A DNA stretch of 64,000 nucleotides from an uncultured Lachnospiraceae bacterium (GTDB taxonomy: Bacteria > Bacillota > Clostridia > Lachnospirales > Lachnospiraceae): contig CACZBW010000003.1 of assembly GCA_902779575.1 (NCBI GenBank), positions 62,001 to 126,000 of the forward strand, in the 5' to 3' direction. Below, piece after piece: positions 1 through 8,480 of this stretch (within the stretch, counting starts at the first letter, position 1; each line of letters begins with the position of its first letter). The notes below the pieces were generated by a model. The model was not told the DNA's origin and searched no databases. It saw only the letters and a program-made list of their open reading frames with translations. Position numbers and translations under genes: made by a program.

Positions 1-717
1 ACCGGCACGGAGCGGGAGATGATCAATAATGTATATGATTTCGGCGATCAGACCGCCAGCGATATTATGGTCCCCCGCGCGGACATGGTGGTTGTAAGCA
101 CGGAGGACGACTACGACACTGTCGCTGAGATCTACCGTTCCGAGCGTTTTACAAGACTTCCTGTTTACGAGAAGGACAGGGACCATATCGTAGGCGTCCT
201 GAATCTCAAAGATTTCTGCTTTGTAGAGGACAGGAACTCCTTCCGCCCGAAGGATCTCATGTACGCTCCCTACTATACCTTTGAAACAAAACCGGTCTCC
301 GACCTCCTTGCGGAAATGCGCGAGAATTCCGCCACGCTTACTATCGTTCTTGACGAATACGGATCCGCGGCCGGCATGCTGACCTTCGAAGATCTGATGG
401 AAGAACTGGTCGGGGAGATCCGGGATGAATACGACGAAAACGAAAAAGAATGGATCCGGAAGCTGTCGGAGCGGGAATACCTGATTGAGGGCGGCGTCAA
501 GCTGGACGATATCAATGACCGCATCGGAACCTCCCTCAGCTCTAAGGAATATGATTCCATCGGGGGATATGTGATCGAGCGACTGGATCATCTGCCTGTC
601 GCGCATGAAAAAGTACAGACCGAAGACGGCCTCGTCCTGAGCGTCGAGAGCATGAACCGGAAGCGGATCGGCAGAGTCCGCCTCACCCTCCCCGAAAAAA
701 CAGCGGAGGAAGGCTGA
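1..717 (+). CDS. CBS/CorC-HlyC domain membrane protein, C-terminal part (5' end outside window)
   Basis: The reading frame is open from base 1, and the residues before the first ATG (base 19) continue the family pattern leading into REMINNVYDFGD. The gene therefore starts upstream of the window. The visible part has the linker after the DUF21/CNNM transmembrane domain, a CBS pair (about residues 15-135 counted from base 19, with IMVPRADM and the ExGSAAGMLTFED segment) and a C-terminal CorC_HlyC domain starting near EREYLIEGG. Relatives are integral membrane proteins annotated as hemolysin or Mg/Co efflux accessory proteins; substrate cannot be read from sequence. It is the only plus-strand gene here and converges on the next gene, with a shared hairpin terminator between them. 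Confidence 0.9.
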   Translation, partial: TGTEREMINNVYDFGDQTASDIMVPRADMVVVSTEDDYDTVAEIYRSERFTRLPVYEKDRDHIVGVLNLKDFCFVEDRNSFRPKDLMYAPYYTFETKPVSDLLAEMRENSATLTIVLDEYGSAAGMLTFEDLMEELVGEIRDEYDENEKEWIRKLSEREYLIEGGVKLDDINDRIGTSLSSKEYDSIGGYVIERLDHLPVAHEKVQTEDGLVLSVESMNRKRIGRVRLTLPEKTAEEG

Positions 718-738
718 CAGGAAATCAGCGGATACAGA

Positions 739-779
739 AAAGGCAGAGGAAGCTCAAAGATCCTCTGCCTTCATTTTTT
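739..779 (+). terminator. Intrinsic terminator between convergent genes
   Basis: An 11-bp perfect stem (740-750 with 761-771) of sequence AAGGCAGAGGA is followed by CATTTTTTC on the plus strand. It ends transcription of the CBS/CorC gene. The stop codon of the opposing sigma-like gene (754-756) lies in its loop. Confidence 0.85.
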
Positions 780-1542
780 CTCCTCCCACCCTGAGCAGAT
801 CCAGAATTCTCTCCAGGGGCAGTTCCAGGTAGGCGGAAAGCTCCTCGGCGGAGGGTTTCTCTCCATTTTCCCCCTCAAGCTCTCTGGCGGCATCGGCGAG
901 CTGATTCATATTCCTCAATATTCTCCGGTCGCTTCTGAGCGCCTCTTCCTCTCCCCTGAGCCATTCCTCCAGATAGGACGTGACACTGTTGAGAATTTTT
1001 ACGCGATAAGCGGACAGCGAGTCTTCCACGGACAGCTGATCCATGGCAAGAAGAAGGCCGATATTGGCCTCCTGTACCAGATCCTCCGGATCTGTCTGTG
1101 CAAGGCGCCCGGAAACGGACTGAGCAGCCTGCTGTCCGCGGCCTGCCTTTCCGGTCAGGTCAAACTCTCCCGCCAGGTCGCACACAGTCTGGAGATAAAG
1201 TTCGACCAGCCTGTTCCTGGCCTCTGAATCCCCTGAAGAAGCCCGGCGGAAAAGTCTGAATTCTTCCTTCTCGTCCACCGGCAGGATCCTGTCAAGCTCC
1301 TCCAGGTACAGCTCAAGGATGCCGCGCCGCCCGGACCGGCTCTCCTCTCCCTGATCCGGATCCGTCAGTTCAATTCCTGCCTGCAGCAGATAATCGCACA
1401 CCAGAGAAAGCTTTGACTCGTCAAGCCCGGTTCCTTCCAGCGCTTTTTTCACCTGCCCGATGTCCAGCCTCATCCCCTGTTCCCCGGCCAGGTCTGTAAG
1501 TCCTTTCAGTTTCTGCCTGAAGACAAAAGTCTCATCCGCCAC
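754..1542 (-). CDS. RpoD-like sigma protein lacking region 4
   Basis: About 262 aa from a GTG at 1542, chosen because GGAAGGAG precedes it by 8 nt; the longer open frame upstream looks non-coding. The N-terminus (FRQKLKGLTDLAGEQG... to LQAGIEL) lines up with region 1.1 of RpoD encoded at 44668-45828. Region 1.2 follows (ILELYLEELDRILPV), then a region 2 core with DPEDLVQEANIGLLLAMDQ, then a region-3-like helical segment. The protein ends there, so there is no region 4 and no -35-recognition helix. The region 2.4 equivalent (LSAYRVKILNSVTSYLEEW) lacks the Trp and Gln residues of the primary factor. It could be a sigma for -35-independent promoters, or a regulator that competes for RNA polymerase. 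Function is inference. Confidence 0.7.
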   Translation of the reverse strand: MADETFVFRQKLKGLTDLAGEQGMRLDIGQVKKALEGTGLDESKLSLVCDYLLQAGIELTDPDQGEESRSGRRGILELYLEELDRILPVDEKEEFRLFRRASSGDSEARNRLVELYLQTVCDLAGEFDLTGKAGRGQQAAQSVSGRLAQTDPEDLVQEANIGLLLAMDQLSVEDSLSAYRVKILNSVTSYLEEWLRGEEEALRSDRRILRNMNQLADAARELEGENGEKPSAEELSAYLELPLERILDLLRVGGEKMKAEDL

Positions 1543-1732
1543 CTTACCGACTCCTTCCCTTCTGCATAAAGAATATTCACGGCTCTCAGCACAGCATGCT
1601 GCAAAGCGCACGTGCGGACCTGCGGCAAAGGCGCACCCGCGCGGTGAAGTTCTGAGTAAAAGAAAGACAGGCCGCCGCATCCCGTGCAGTGGCCTGCATT
1701 CACGCCTGCTCCCGCAAGCCAGGCGGTCTCAG

Positions 1733-2821
1733 TCAATAATCCTGGTTTTCCATATACTTCATATATTTGACAACCATCAGGGCAATCTTCAGAGTAATGG
1801 CGTCCTCAAACACCCTCAGGTCGAGACCGGTCTGCTTCTGCAGCTTGTCAAGCCTGTACACCAGAGTATTGCGGTGAATGTAAAGCTGCCTGGAGGTCTC
1901 CGAGACATTCAGGCTGTTCTCGAAGAACTTATTGATGGTAATCAGGGTCTCCTCATCAAAATCGTCCGGAGACTTGCCCTCGAAAACTTCCTTGATGAAC
2001 ATCTTGCAGAGCGGTATCGGAAGCTGATAAATCAGGCGGCCGATCCCAAGACTGCTGTAGGCGATGATCTGACGGTCGGCGAAGAAAATCTTCCCTACAT
2101 TCAGAGCCATGCGGGCTTCCTTGTAGGAGCGGGAAACTTCCTTCAGCTCGTTCACTACCGTACCGTAGGCAATCAGCGCGTTCCCCCTTCTCTCCTCCGG
2201 AAGGGCGCCGAGAATCAGTTTCGAAACCTCTTCCAGACGGTCATTTCCTTCATCCGGGAACAGTTCCTTGACGATAATCACACTCTTCTCATCCACTGCC
2301 GTGACGAAATCGCTGTTCTTGGTGCCGATCAGGCTGCGCACCGTCTCAAGGGAGCTGTTTTCCCGTTCCGTATCCAGCTCCAGAATATAGACGACGCGGC
2401 GCGCTTCGGAATCAATATGAAGCTTCTTTGCCCTGTTATAGATATCAACCAGAAGCAGATTGTCAAGCAGCAGATTCTTGATAAAGTTGTCCTTGTCAAA
2501 GCGCTCCTTGTATGCCACCAGGAGGCTCTGGATCTGGAAGGCAGCCATCTTGCCGACCATGTATACGTCGTCCGAGCTGCCGCTCGCGATCAGGATATAT
2601 TCCAGCTGTGTATCGTCCACAACTTTAAAAAACTGAAAACCGGAAATCACCTGGCTCTCGGCAGGCGAATTCTCGAATTCAAGTACCGCCTCACGGAAAT
2701 TCTCCGCCTGCTCAAAAGTCGCGGCAAGCACGATGCCTTCCGTATCCATGATACACATATCAACTCTGCTGATCACCTTGAGGCCGTCCAGAGTAGACTG
2801 CAGCACCTGGTTTGATATCAT
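1733..2821 (-). CDS. CdaR/PucR-type transcriptional regulator
   Basis: 362 aa from the ATG at 2821; AAGGAGGG lies 7 nt upstream, whereas the ATG two codons earlier is too close to it. The N-terminal half resembles a sugar-diacid-recognition sensing domain (LQSTLDGLKVISRVDMCIMD...GIVLAAT). The middle is a GGDEF-like fold typical of the family. The C-terminus is the PucR/CdaR helix-turn-helix with NVSETSRQLYIHRNTLVYRLDKL. Such proteins are usually activators of small-molecule catabolic genes. The ligand is unknown. It has its own promoter and lies downstream of glnN, so a role in nitrogen or organic-acid metabolism is possible but unproven. Confidence 0.85.
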   Translation of the reverse strand: MISNQVLQSTLDGLKVISRVDMCIMDTEGIVLAATFEQAENFREAVLEFENSPAESQVISGFQFFKVVDDTQLEYILIASGSSDDVYMVGKMAAFQIQSLLVAYKERFDKDNFIKNLLLDNLLLVDIYNRAKKLHIDSEARRVVYILELDTERENSSLETVRSLIGTKNSDFVTAVDEKSVIIVKELFPDEGNDRLEEVSKLILGALPEERRGNALIAYGTVVNELKEVSRSYKEARMALNVGKIFFADRQIIAYSSLGIGRLIYQLPIPLCKMFIKEVFEGKSPDDFDEETLITINKFFENSLNVSETSRQLYIHRNTLVYRLDKLQKQTGLDLRVFEDAITLKIALMVVKYMKYMENQDY

Positions 2822-2967
2822 GGGCATACCCTCCTTGCGTAAAGTTTCATCAACGATCTGCTCCTGCCTGCAGGGGCAGATGCCCCGCAAAGCGCTTCCA
2901 TAGTTAAGAAGTTCCGCACTCTCTCGTATGAAAATGCGGATTCTACAGTCAGATCGAACAGAAAACT

Positions 2968-3023
2968 ATTCATATTCACCATAAGTATGAATATAGTGTA
3001 AGCTTTTTTTCCAAAAAAATCAA
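2968..3023 (-). promoter_or_regulatory. Promoter and candidate operator of the CdaR-type regulator
   Basis: On the minus strand TTGATT (3018-3023) and TACACT (2995-3000) are 17 bp apart. Just downstream an inverted repeat ATTCAT/ATGAAT (2968-2973 and 2987-2992) covers the expected start point, a position suited to repression or autoregulation. The rest of the 470-bp gap 2822-3295 holds the leader, a duplicated GC-rich hairpin and the glnN terminator; I see no gene. Confidence 0.6.
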
Positions 3024-3138
3024 CGTGATTTGTGTAATTTGCACGATTCTTTTTAAGGAAACGCTGATTTATTCTGAATGACAATTATTGATACCCCGGA
3101 AAAAGCGTTTCCCTGTATATTCTCTGCGTGCGTAATGC

Positions 3139-3224
3139 GCTCGAAGCCGCGCGCTGCGCGGCTTGCAAATCAGGCCGATGTACACGAATCCGCTGCCTTC
3201 GCTCGAAGCCGCGCGCTGCGCGGC
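3139..3224. repeat. Two identical 24-bp repeats, each a perfect hairpin
   Basis: The same 24 bp occur at 3139-3162 and 3201-3224. Each contains CCGCGC-GCT-GCGCGG, a perfect 6-bp stem with a 3-nt loop. Flanking sequences (TTCTCTGCGTGCG near 3119 and the reverse of GCGCACAAAACGCAGAAG near 3234) make the whole 3119-3250 segment loosely palindromic. It lies between the glnN terminator and the regulator promoter. Resembles a REP/BIME-like extragenic element; no other copy noticed in the window. Confidence 0.75.
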
Positions 3225-3250
3225 AATGCGATCTGCGCACAAAACGCAGA

Positions 3251-3279
3251 AGCCTGCCCCGCACAGAGGGAGGCAGGCT
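3251..3279 (-). terminator. Probable glnN terminator
   Basis: Perfect 8-bp stem AGCCTGCC/GGCAGGCT 17 bp downstream of the glnN stop. In the glnN direction the tail is TCTGCGTTTTG, only moderately U-rich; on the opposite strand it is followed by TTTT. Confidence 0.55.
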
Positions 3280-3295
3280 TTTGAAGCATTTGTCA

Positions 3296-5416
3296 TCAGA
3301 TTTCAAAGAGCAGGTCGCCGTAGGAAGGCATCGGCCACATATCCTTGTCCACGATCATCTCCAGTCTGTCAACCGGAGTGCGCAGCGCTTCCATGGCCGG
3401 CATAATATGTTCATGATAGAATACCGCACGATCCCGGCCTTCCAGCTGCTCTTCCGCTTTTTCAGTCAGATCGGACAGTTCCTGCAGGGCAAGCTTCGTT
3501 CTGGTCAGAAGTTCATTGGATTCCGCAAGCAGAGCGAGCTGAACTTCCGGTTCCACCCCTGCCTGCCGGACGGCCGTCACGGAATCGGCCAGGTTCCTGG
3601 TCCAGTGAATGACCGCCGGGATGATCGATTTGGAAGCCATGTCGATCATGGTCCGGGACTCGATATGGATCGCCTTGGCATAGAGCTCATATTTGATTTC
3701 AGCCCTGGACCTGAGCTCGGATTCCGTAAAGACGCCGAAGCGGCGGAACAGTTCAATCGATACCGGGGAAGTCAGGGCGGGAATCGCATCCACCATGGAT
3801 TTTATATTCGGAAGCCCTCTCCGCTCCGCCTCACTGACCCATTCATCGGAGTATCCGTTGCCGTTGAAAATGATTCTCTGGTGGTCGGTCAGGTAACGCT
3901 TGATCATGTTATGGACAGCCAGATCGAAATCCTCCGCTTTCTCCAGAACATCGCAGGCGTCTGCGAAAGCTTCCGCGACGATGGTGTTCAGGACAATATT
4001 CGGAGCGGCGATGGAATCTCTGGAGCCGACCATCCGGAACTCAAATTTATTCCCCGTAAAGGCAAAAGGACTGGTCCGGTTCCTGTCTGTCGCGTCCTTT
4101 GAAAAGTTGGGCAGCGTACTGACGCCCGTCTTCAGCCTTCCGCCCTTGATGGAACTGGTCGCCGTACCGGTCTGGATCAGCTGCATCACCACGTCGTCCA
4201 GCTGATCTCCCAGGAAAACGGAGATAATGGCAGGCGGAGCCTCATTCGCGCCCAGTCTGTGATCATTGCCCGGATCCGCGGCTGATTCGCGCAGAAGATC
4301 CGCGTGCATGTCCACTGCCCTGAGGATGCAGGCAAGTACCAGAAGAAACTGGATATTCTGGTGAGGAGTCTTGCCCGGATCCAGCAGATTGATCCCGTCG
4401 TCCGTCGCAAGAGACCAGTTGTTATGCTTGCCGGAGCCGTTCACCCCCGCAAAAGGCTTTTCATGAAGCAGGCATCTCATATGATGCGCTGCGGCCACTT
4501 TCTTCAGCGTCTGCATGACGATATGGTTGTTATCCAGCGCAAGAGAAGCCGATTCATAGATCACCGCCAGCTCATGCTGGGCCGGAGCCGCCTCATTATG
4601 CTGGGTTTTGGCCGGCACGCCCAGGCGCCACAGCTCTTCATTCACATCCTTCATAAAGGACGCGACCCTCTGGCGCAGTACGCCGAAATAATGATCGTCC
4701 AGCTCCTGTCCCTTGGGCGGCATGGCGCCGAACAGCGTCCTTCCGGCATAGATCAGGTCCTTCCTCTGGCGGAAGGCATCGGCGTCCACCAGGAAATATT
4801 CCTGCTCAGGCCCTACAGAGGGCGTCACGCGGGCGGAGCGGGTATTGCCGAACAGACGGATCAGACGCAGGGACTGTTCGTTGATCGCCTCCATGGAACG
4901 AAGGAGCGGGGTCTTGAAATCCAGGGCTTCTCCATTGTAGGAGCAGAAAGCAGTCGGAATGCACAGAATCGCGCCGGCCGCGTCCCTGCGGATAAAAGCC
5001 GGGGAAGTCGGATCCCAGGCCGTGTAGCCGCGCGCCTCGAAAGTCGCTCTGAGGCCGCCGGACGGAAAGGAAGACGCATCCGGTTCTCCCTTGATCAGCT
5101 CTTTCCCGGAAAACTCCAGCAGAACAGAGCCGTCCTGCCTGGGCGCGGTCAGAAAAGAATCATGCTTCTCCGCCGTTACGCCGGTGAGCGGCTGGAACCA
5201 GTGCGTATAATGGGTCGCCCCCTTCCCGATCGCCCATTCCTTCATCGCTTCGGCGATCTCGTCCGCCACCAGCGGATCCAGGTCCTTGCCCTCCTCGATC
5301 GTCCTGCGAAGCTCCCGGTAGACCCGCCTCGGAAGGCGTTCCTGCATTACCCGGTCATTGAACACATCCTCCCCGAAGATGTCTGCGACATGGAACAGCT
5401 CCTTTGTTTCACTCAT
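3296..5416 (-). CDS. glnN: Glutamine synthetase type III
   Basis: 706 aa, the length expected for the large GSIII class and about 250 residues longer than GSI. It makes glutamine from glutamate, ammonia and ATP as a cytoplasmic oligomer. The N-terminal GSIII-specific region starts [19 protein letters not shown]. The catalytic part carries [12 protein letters not shown] and the signature [10 protein letters not shown], followed by the region with [15 protein letters not shown]. The ATG at 5416 is preceded by a modest GAGGAA site. An intrinsic terminator lies about 28 nt upstream of this start and below the only good promoter, which implies attenuation. It stands alone as a transcription unit; the next gene downstream is a CdaR/PucR-type regulator with a separate promoter. 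Confidence 0.95.
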   Translation of the reverse strand: MSETKELFHVADIFGEDVFNDRVMQERLPRRVYRELRRTIEEGKDLDPLVADEIAEAMKEWAIGKGATHYTHWFQPLTGVTAEKHDSFLTAPRQDGSVLLEFSGKELIKGEPDASSFPSGGLRATFEARGYTAWDPTSPAFIRRDAAGAILCIPTAFCSYNGEALDFKTPLLRSMEAINEQSLRLIRLFGNTRSARVTPSVGPEQEYFLVDADAFRQRKDLIYAGRTLFGAMPPKGQELDDHYFGVLRQRVASFMKDVNEELWRLGVPAKTQHNEAAPAQHELAVIYESASLALDNNHIVMQTLKKVAAAHHMRCLLHEKPFAGVNGSGKHNNWSLATDDGINLLDPGKTPHQNIQFLLVLACILRAVDMHADLLRESAADPGNDHRLGANEAPPAIISVFLGDQLDDVVMQLIQTGTATSSIKGGRLKTGVSTLPNFSKDATDRNRTSPFAFTGNKFEFRMVGSRDSIAAPNIVLNTIVAEAFADACDVLEKAEDFDLAVHNMIKRYLTDHQRIIFNGNGYSDEWVSEAERRGLPNIKSMVDAIPALTSPVSIELFRRFGVFTESELRSRAEIKYELYAKAIHIESRTMIDMASKSIIPAVIHWTRNLADSVTAVRQAGVEPEVQLALLAESNELLTRTKLALQELSDLTEKAEEQLEGRDRAVFYHEHIMPAMEALRTPVDRLEMIVDKDMWPMPSYGDLLFEI

Positions 5417-5444
5417 AGTTCAGATTCCTCATCATTACCGGCAG

Positions 5445-5486
5445 AAAAAAGGAGCGCTCCAAGCAGATGTTCCTGAACGCTCCTTT
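5445..5486 (-). terminator. Intrinsic terminator in the glnN leader (candidate attenuator)
   Basis: In the minus-strand transcript, AAAGGAGCG (5486-5478) pairs with CGCTCCTTT (5456-5448) and runs into six U residues (5450-5445). Only about 28 nt, including the ribosome site, separate it from the glnN ATG, so no promoter fits between. Transcripts reaching glnN must read through it. The GGAGCGCTCC palindrome at its 3' side could form an alternative pairing. Confidence 0.75.
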
Positions 5487-5500
5487 CCTGTCTGTTATGT

Positions 5501-5559
5501 CAGTGGTTTTTCCCGCAGTGGTTTTTGAGTACAATACACCAGCTCATTTAAAAATGCAA
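5501..5559 (-). promoter_or_regulatory. Probable glnN promoter with tandem CAGTGGTTTTT repeats
   Basis: On the minus strand TTGCAT (5554-5559) and TATTGT (5531-5536) are 17 bp apart. The expected start is near 5524. Two copies of CAGTGGTTTTT (plus-strand sense) at 5501-5511 and 5516-5526 are spaced 15 bp and overlap the start and first leader bases. They could be an operator or part of a leader RNA structure. Confidence 0.45.
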
Positions 5560-5679
5560 GCCCCTGTTGTCCGTATCCGCCGTTTCCTGACCGCAGACTT
5601 TGTCCCGTGAGGGATCCGGCTGCTTCATACAAGAATCACACAGCTGCATTCACCGCCGAACCTGCTGCGAACAGGAAAC

Positions 5680-6762
5680 TTATCCGTTTACGTTTAAGTA
5701 TACATCCTCTTTCTGATGGAAGCCGCCCCCTATGATCACATCGTCGATGTTCTCCTTCGTCACAGCCGCCGGTTCAAGCGCATAGCAGGGTACCTCACCG
5801 GCCCCGTCAAAGATCGTCTCTGACGTGTGGTAGTCCAGGCTCTCATCCCTGATATCCTTTCCCTGAGCCATCTCCACGGCGAAGCAAGCGGCGATTCTTG
5901 CTTCCTCGTCGACTGATTTGTATACGGTCATGGTCTGGGTCCCTTCAACGATCCTCTGACAGGCGGAGAGCTCCGCATCCTGCGCCACGACCGGCACGGT
6001 CCCGGCTATGCGGTTCTCCGTGAGCGCCTTGATCGCCTGCCCTGCCAGATCGTCGTTTCCGCACATGACGCCGTCCACTTTTCCCCCGGTCTGTTCCAGG
6101 CCTTCATTCACCTTGTCAAAAGCAAGTTCCGCCAGCCAGTTTTCGCAGAAGGACTCATAGACGATATCAATACCGTGCCCTTCGATGGCCTCCTCAAAGC
6201 CTTTCTTCAGCTGCCAGACATTATTGTCGCTCTCGGAGCCGAGGATCTCAAAGACTTTTCCCCCTTCCGGAAGGGCCTCCACCAGAGCCTCTCCCATCAG
6301 GGTTCCCACCATCTCATTGTCAAATGAAATATAGAGGTCCGTGTCCGCCCCGCGGATCAGGCGGTCATAGGAAATCACCACAATCCCCGCGTTCTTTGCC
6401 TCCTGCACCACATCGGTCAGGGCTTCCCCGTCGATCGCGATAATCACGATGACGTCCATCTTTCTGGAGATCAGATAGCGGATCTGCTCAATCTGCTCCT
6501 CCACTTCTCCATTGGCATTCTGTACATTGACCTCGGCCCCCAGGCTCTGGGCTGTGGATACAAAAACATCCCGGTCCCTGAGCCAGCGCTCGATCACGAA
6601 TGAATCAAAACACAGGCCGATCCGGACCGGTCCGCCGGCTGCTTCACTCTCCTTGGAGCCGGCTTCCACAGGCAGGTCTCCGCCTCCGGAACAGCCGCCC
6701 AGGGACAGTACCAGGACAGCCAGAATCATATACCGCATCCATTTTCCGAACCATCTGCGCAT
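5680..6762 (-). CDS. Sugar-binding lipoprotein, XylF-like
   Basis: 360 aa, with an N-terminal hydrophobic signal ending in lipobox LSLGGC, so it should be lipid-anchored outside the membrane. The mature part is a type I periplasmic-binding fold of the xylose/ribose-binding family: VRIGLCFDSFVIERW at the first strand, YLISRKMDVIVIIAIDGEAL, VVISYDRLIRGADTDLYISFDNEMVGTLMG, and VDGVMCGNDDLAGQAIKAL near the hinge. AAGGAG stands 6 nt before the ATG. It is the last gene of the sensor operon (binding protein, kinase, regulator, this gene), away from the importer genes. It may therefore present sugar to the sensor or serve a transporter encoded elsewhere. Confidence 0.85.
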   Translation of the reverse strand: MRRWFGKWMRYMILAVLVLSLGGCSGGGDLPVEAGSKESEAAGGPVRIGLCFDSFVIERWLRDRDVFVSTAQSLGAEVNVQNANGEVEEQIEQIRYLISRKMDVIVIIAIDGEALTDVVQEAKNAGIVVISYDRLIRGADTDLYISFDNEMVGTLMGEALVEALPEGGKVFEILGSESDNNVWQLKKGFEEAIEGHGIDIVYESFCENWLAELAFDKVNEGLEQTGGKVDGVMCGNDDLAGQAIKALTENRIAGTVPVVAQDAELSACQRIVEGTQTMTVYKSVDEEARIAACFAVEMAQGKDIRDESLDYHTSETIFDGAGEVPCYALEPAAVTKENIDDVIIGGGFHQKEDVYLNVNG

Positions 6763-6863
6763 TCCAGTCTCCTTCCGCCGGTTCAGTCTTCATCGCATCA
6801 TATCTGCTGCAGTCATGAGAGGATTCCTCCCGGATACAGCCGCCCCGGCCTCCTCCGCCGGTC

Positions 6864-8459
6864 TCAGCCCTTCAGCGAATCCCGGTATTCTCTGGGCGTC
6901 ATACCGGTCTGTTTTTTAAAGATCCGGCTGAAATAATTGGGATCCGAGTAACCGGACATGGCGCCGACCTCCCGCACGGACAAGGCCGGATCCCGGAGAG
7001 CGTTTTTCGCACGGTCAATCCGGACAGAGGTCAGATAATCGATGAAATTCTCTCCTACTTCTTCCTTGAAAAGCTTGCTGAAATAATAGGGACTGACATT
7101 GACTTCCTTCGACACGTCGTCCAGTGAAATCTCACTCATATAGTGCTCGCGGATATATTTCTGCGCACGGGCCACTGCGGATTCGGACTGGTTCTCAATG
7201 CGGTCCCGGATCACCCCGGTGATGCTCAGCATATGATCTGTAAACCAGCCGCGGATCCGTTCCGCGTCCGGCAGGGCCGTAACCTGTGTCAGATAGTCTT
7301 TGCGATAGCTGTAGGCGTAGTTGACGGCGCCTGCATGGAAAGCTTCCTGTTCGGCCCTGAGCAGGAGCTCCAGCGCCTTCAGCCTCATACTGTCCAGATC
7401 CTCCGGATCCTTGGCGAGCATCCAGTCAAAAAAGGCGTTGATATTCCTGCGCACCCCGTCCACGTCCCCTCTTGCAAGACAGGCGAACTCGTCTCTCTCC
7501 AGCTCGATGGGATAATTATCTTCGATAATCCCCTGCCGGGTCAGGTCGTCTGTATGCGTTACCCTGGATCTGGAATTCTGAAGGGCTGAAACCGCTTCCT
7601 GGTAACTGATGCTGAAGTCCCCGATTCTGCAGATTCTGCCGATTCCGCAGCGGAATTTGAGTTCGAGCTTTTCCTCCAGGCGCAGAATAATCTGGCGGAT
7701 CCGGTCAATTGCCTCGATGCGTTCTTCATAGCCGAAATGTTCCTGCCCGCAGGGGATGACCAGGACGATCCGGTCGGACATGACCGGTCCGATAATGCAG
7801 CGCTGAAAGGATTTGACGATGGAGCGGATCCGGCTGTAAGACTCCTGTGCCTTCAGCCGGCTTCCCACCGGGCTTTCCAGCCTGCCGTCCCGGATCCCGC
7901 TGCCAAGCTGGAGCACTTCCGCGTAGGCGTAATCCTCCGATATTTCAAGCAGCTGTTTATAATACTCCTCATCCTGTATATCATTTGCCAGCAGAAGACT
8001 GGAGACAAAACCGTTCTCCACAACCGGTATCACAGTTTCCAGCTTTTCCTGGATCTCCAGCTGCTCCGAGCGTTTTGCGCGGAACTGATCCACCTTGGCC
8101 ATCGCCTCGTCAAGGGTCTCAATAACCGTCTTCCGGGAAATCGGCTTCATCAGGTACTTTTCCACGCCCAGGGCGATCGCGTCCTGCGCGTAGTCAAACT
8201 TGTCATAAGCTGAAATCACGTAAAACAGGCAGGAACTGTTGAAGGAACGGATCTCCCGAATCGCCTGGATTCCGTTGATGCCCGGCATCTGGATATCCAT
8301 GAATATAATATCCGGATGAAAGCTCTCTGCCTGTTCGATCGCAGTCCGTCCGCTTTTGGCAAGAGCCACTTCCACTTCCGAACCGTACTGCCTGCGTATG
8401 ATTTCGCTGAGCGCCCCCAGCATGATCCCCTCATCGTCCGCAAGAAGGATTCTGTACAT
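6864..8459 (-). CDS. Response regulator, YesN type (receiver plus AraC-type DNA-binding domain)
   Basis: 531 aa. The receiver domain (1-125) has the acidic pair D8-D9, phospho-acceptor D55 in FMDIQMPG and K105 in YLMKPIS. A long linker domain follows. The last 100 residues are an AraC-type double helix-turn-helix (AQKYIREHYMSEISLDDVSKE... and VGAMSGYSDPNYFSRIFKK). Family members activate sugar transport operons when phosphorylated by LytS/YesM-type kinases. It lies 21 bp after the kinase gene. The natural target is the importer operon upstream, whose promoter has a good -10 but poor -35, as expected for activator dependence. Confidence 0.92.
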   Translation of the reverse strand: MYRILLADDEGIMLGALSEIIRRQYGSEVEVALAKSGRTAIEQAESFHPDIIFMDIQMPGINGIQAIREIRSFNSSCLFYVISAYDKFDYAQDAIALGVEKYLMKPISRKTVIETLDEAMAKVDQFRAKRSEQLEIQEKLETVIPVVENGFVSSLLLANDIQDEEYYKQLLEISEDYAYAEVLQLGSGIRDGRLESPVGSRLKAQESYSRIRSIVKSFQRCIIGPVMSDRIVLVIPCGQEHFGYEERIEAIDRIRQIILRLEEKLELKFRCGIGRICRIGDFSISYQEAVSALQNSRSRVTHTDDLTRQGIIEDNYPIELERDEFACLARGDVDGVRRNINAFFDWMLAKDPEDLDSMRLKALELLLRAEQEAFHAGAVNYAYSYRKDYLTQVTALPDAERIRGWFTDHMLSITGVIRDRIENQSESAVARAQKYIREHYMSEISLDDVSKEVNVSPYYFSKLFKEEVGENFIDYLTSVRIDRAKNALRDPALSVREVGAMSGYSDPNYFSRIFKKQTGMTPREYRDSLKG

Positions 8460-8480
8460 GGCACGATACCCTTTCTATCG

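Noticed and set aside
3085-3306. Short open frames on both strands in the glnN downstream region
   Set aside because: They arise from the duplicated GC-rich hairpins, overlap each other in several frames and lack ribosome sites.
5445-5486. The hairpin as simply the terminator of the upstream sensor operon
   Set aside because: It is 28 nt from the glnN start, leaving no room for a glnN promoter after it, so glnN transcripts must cross it; it may serve both purposes.
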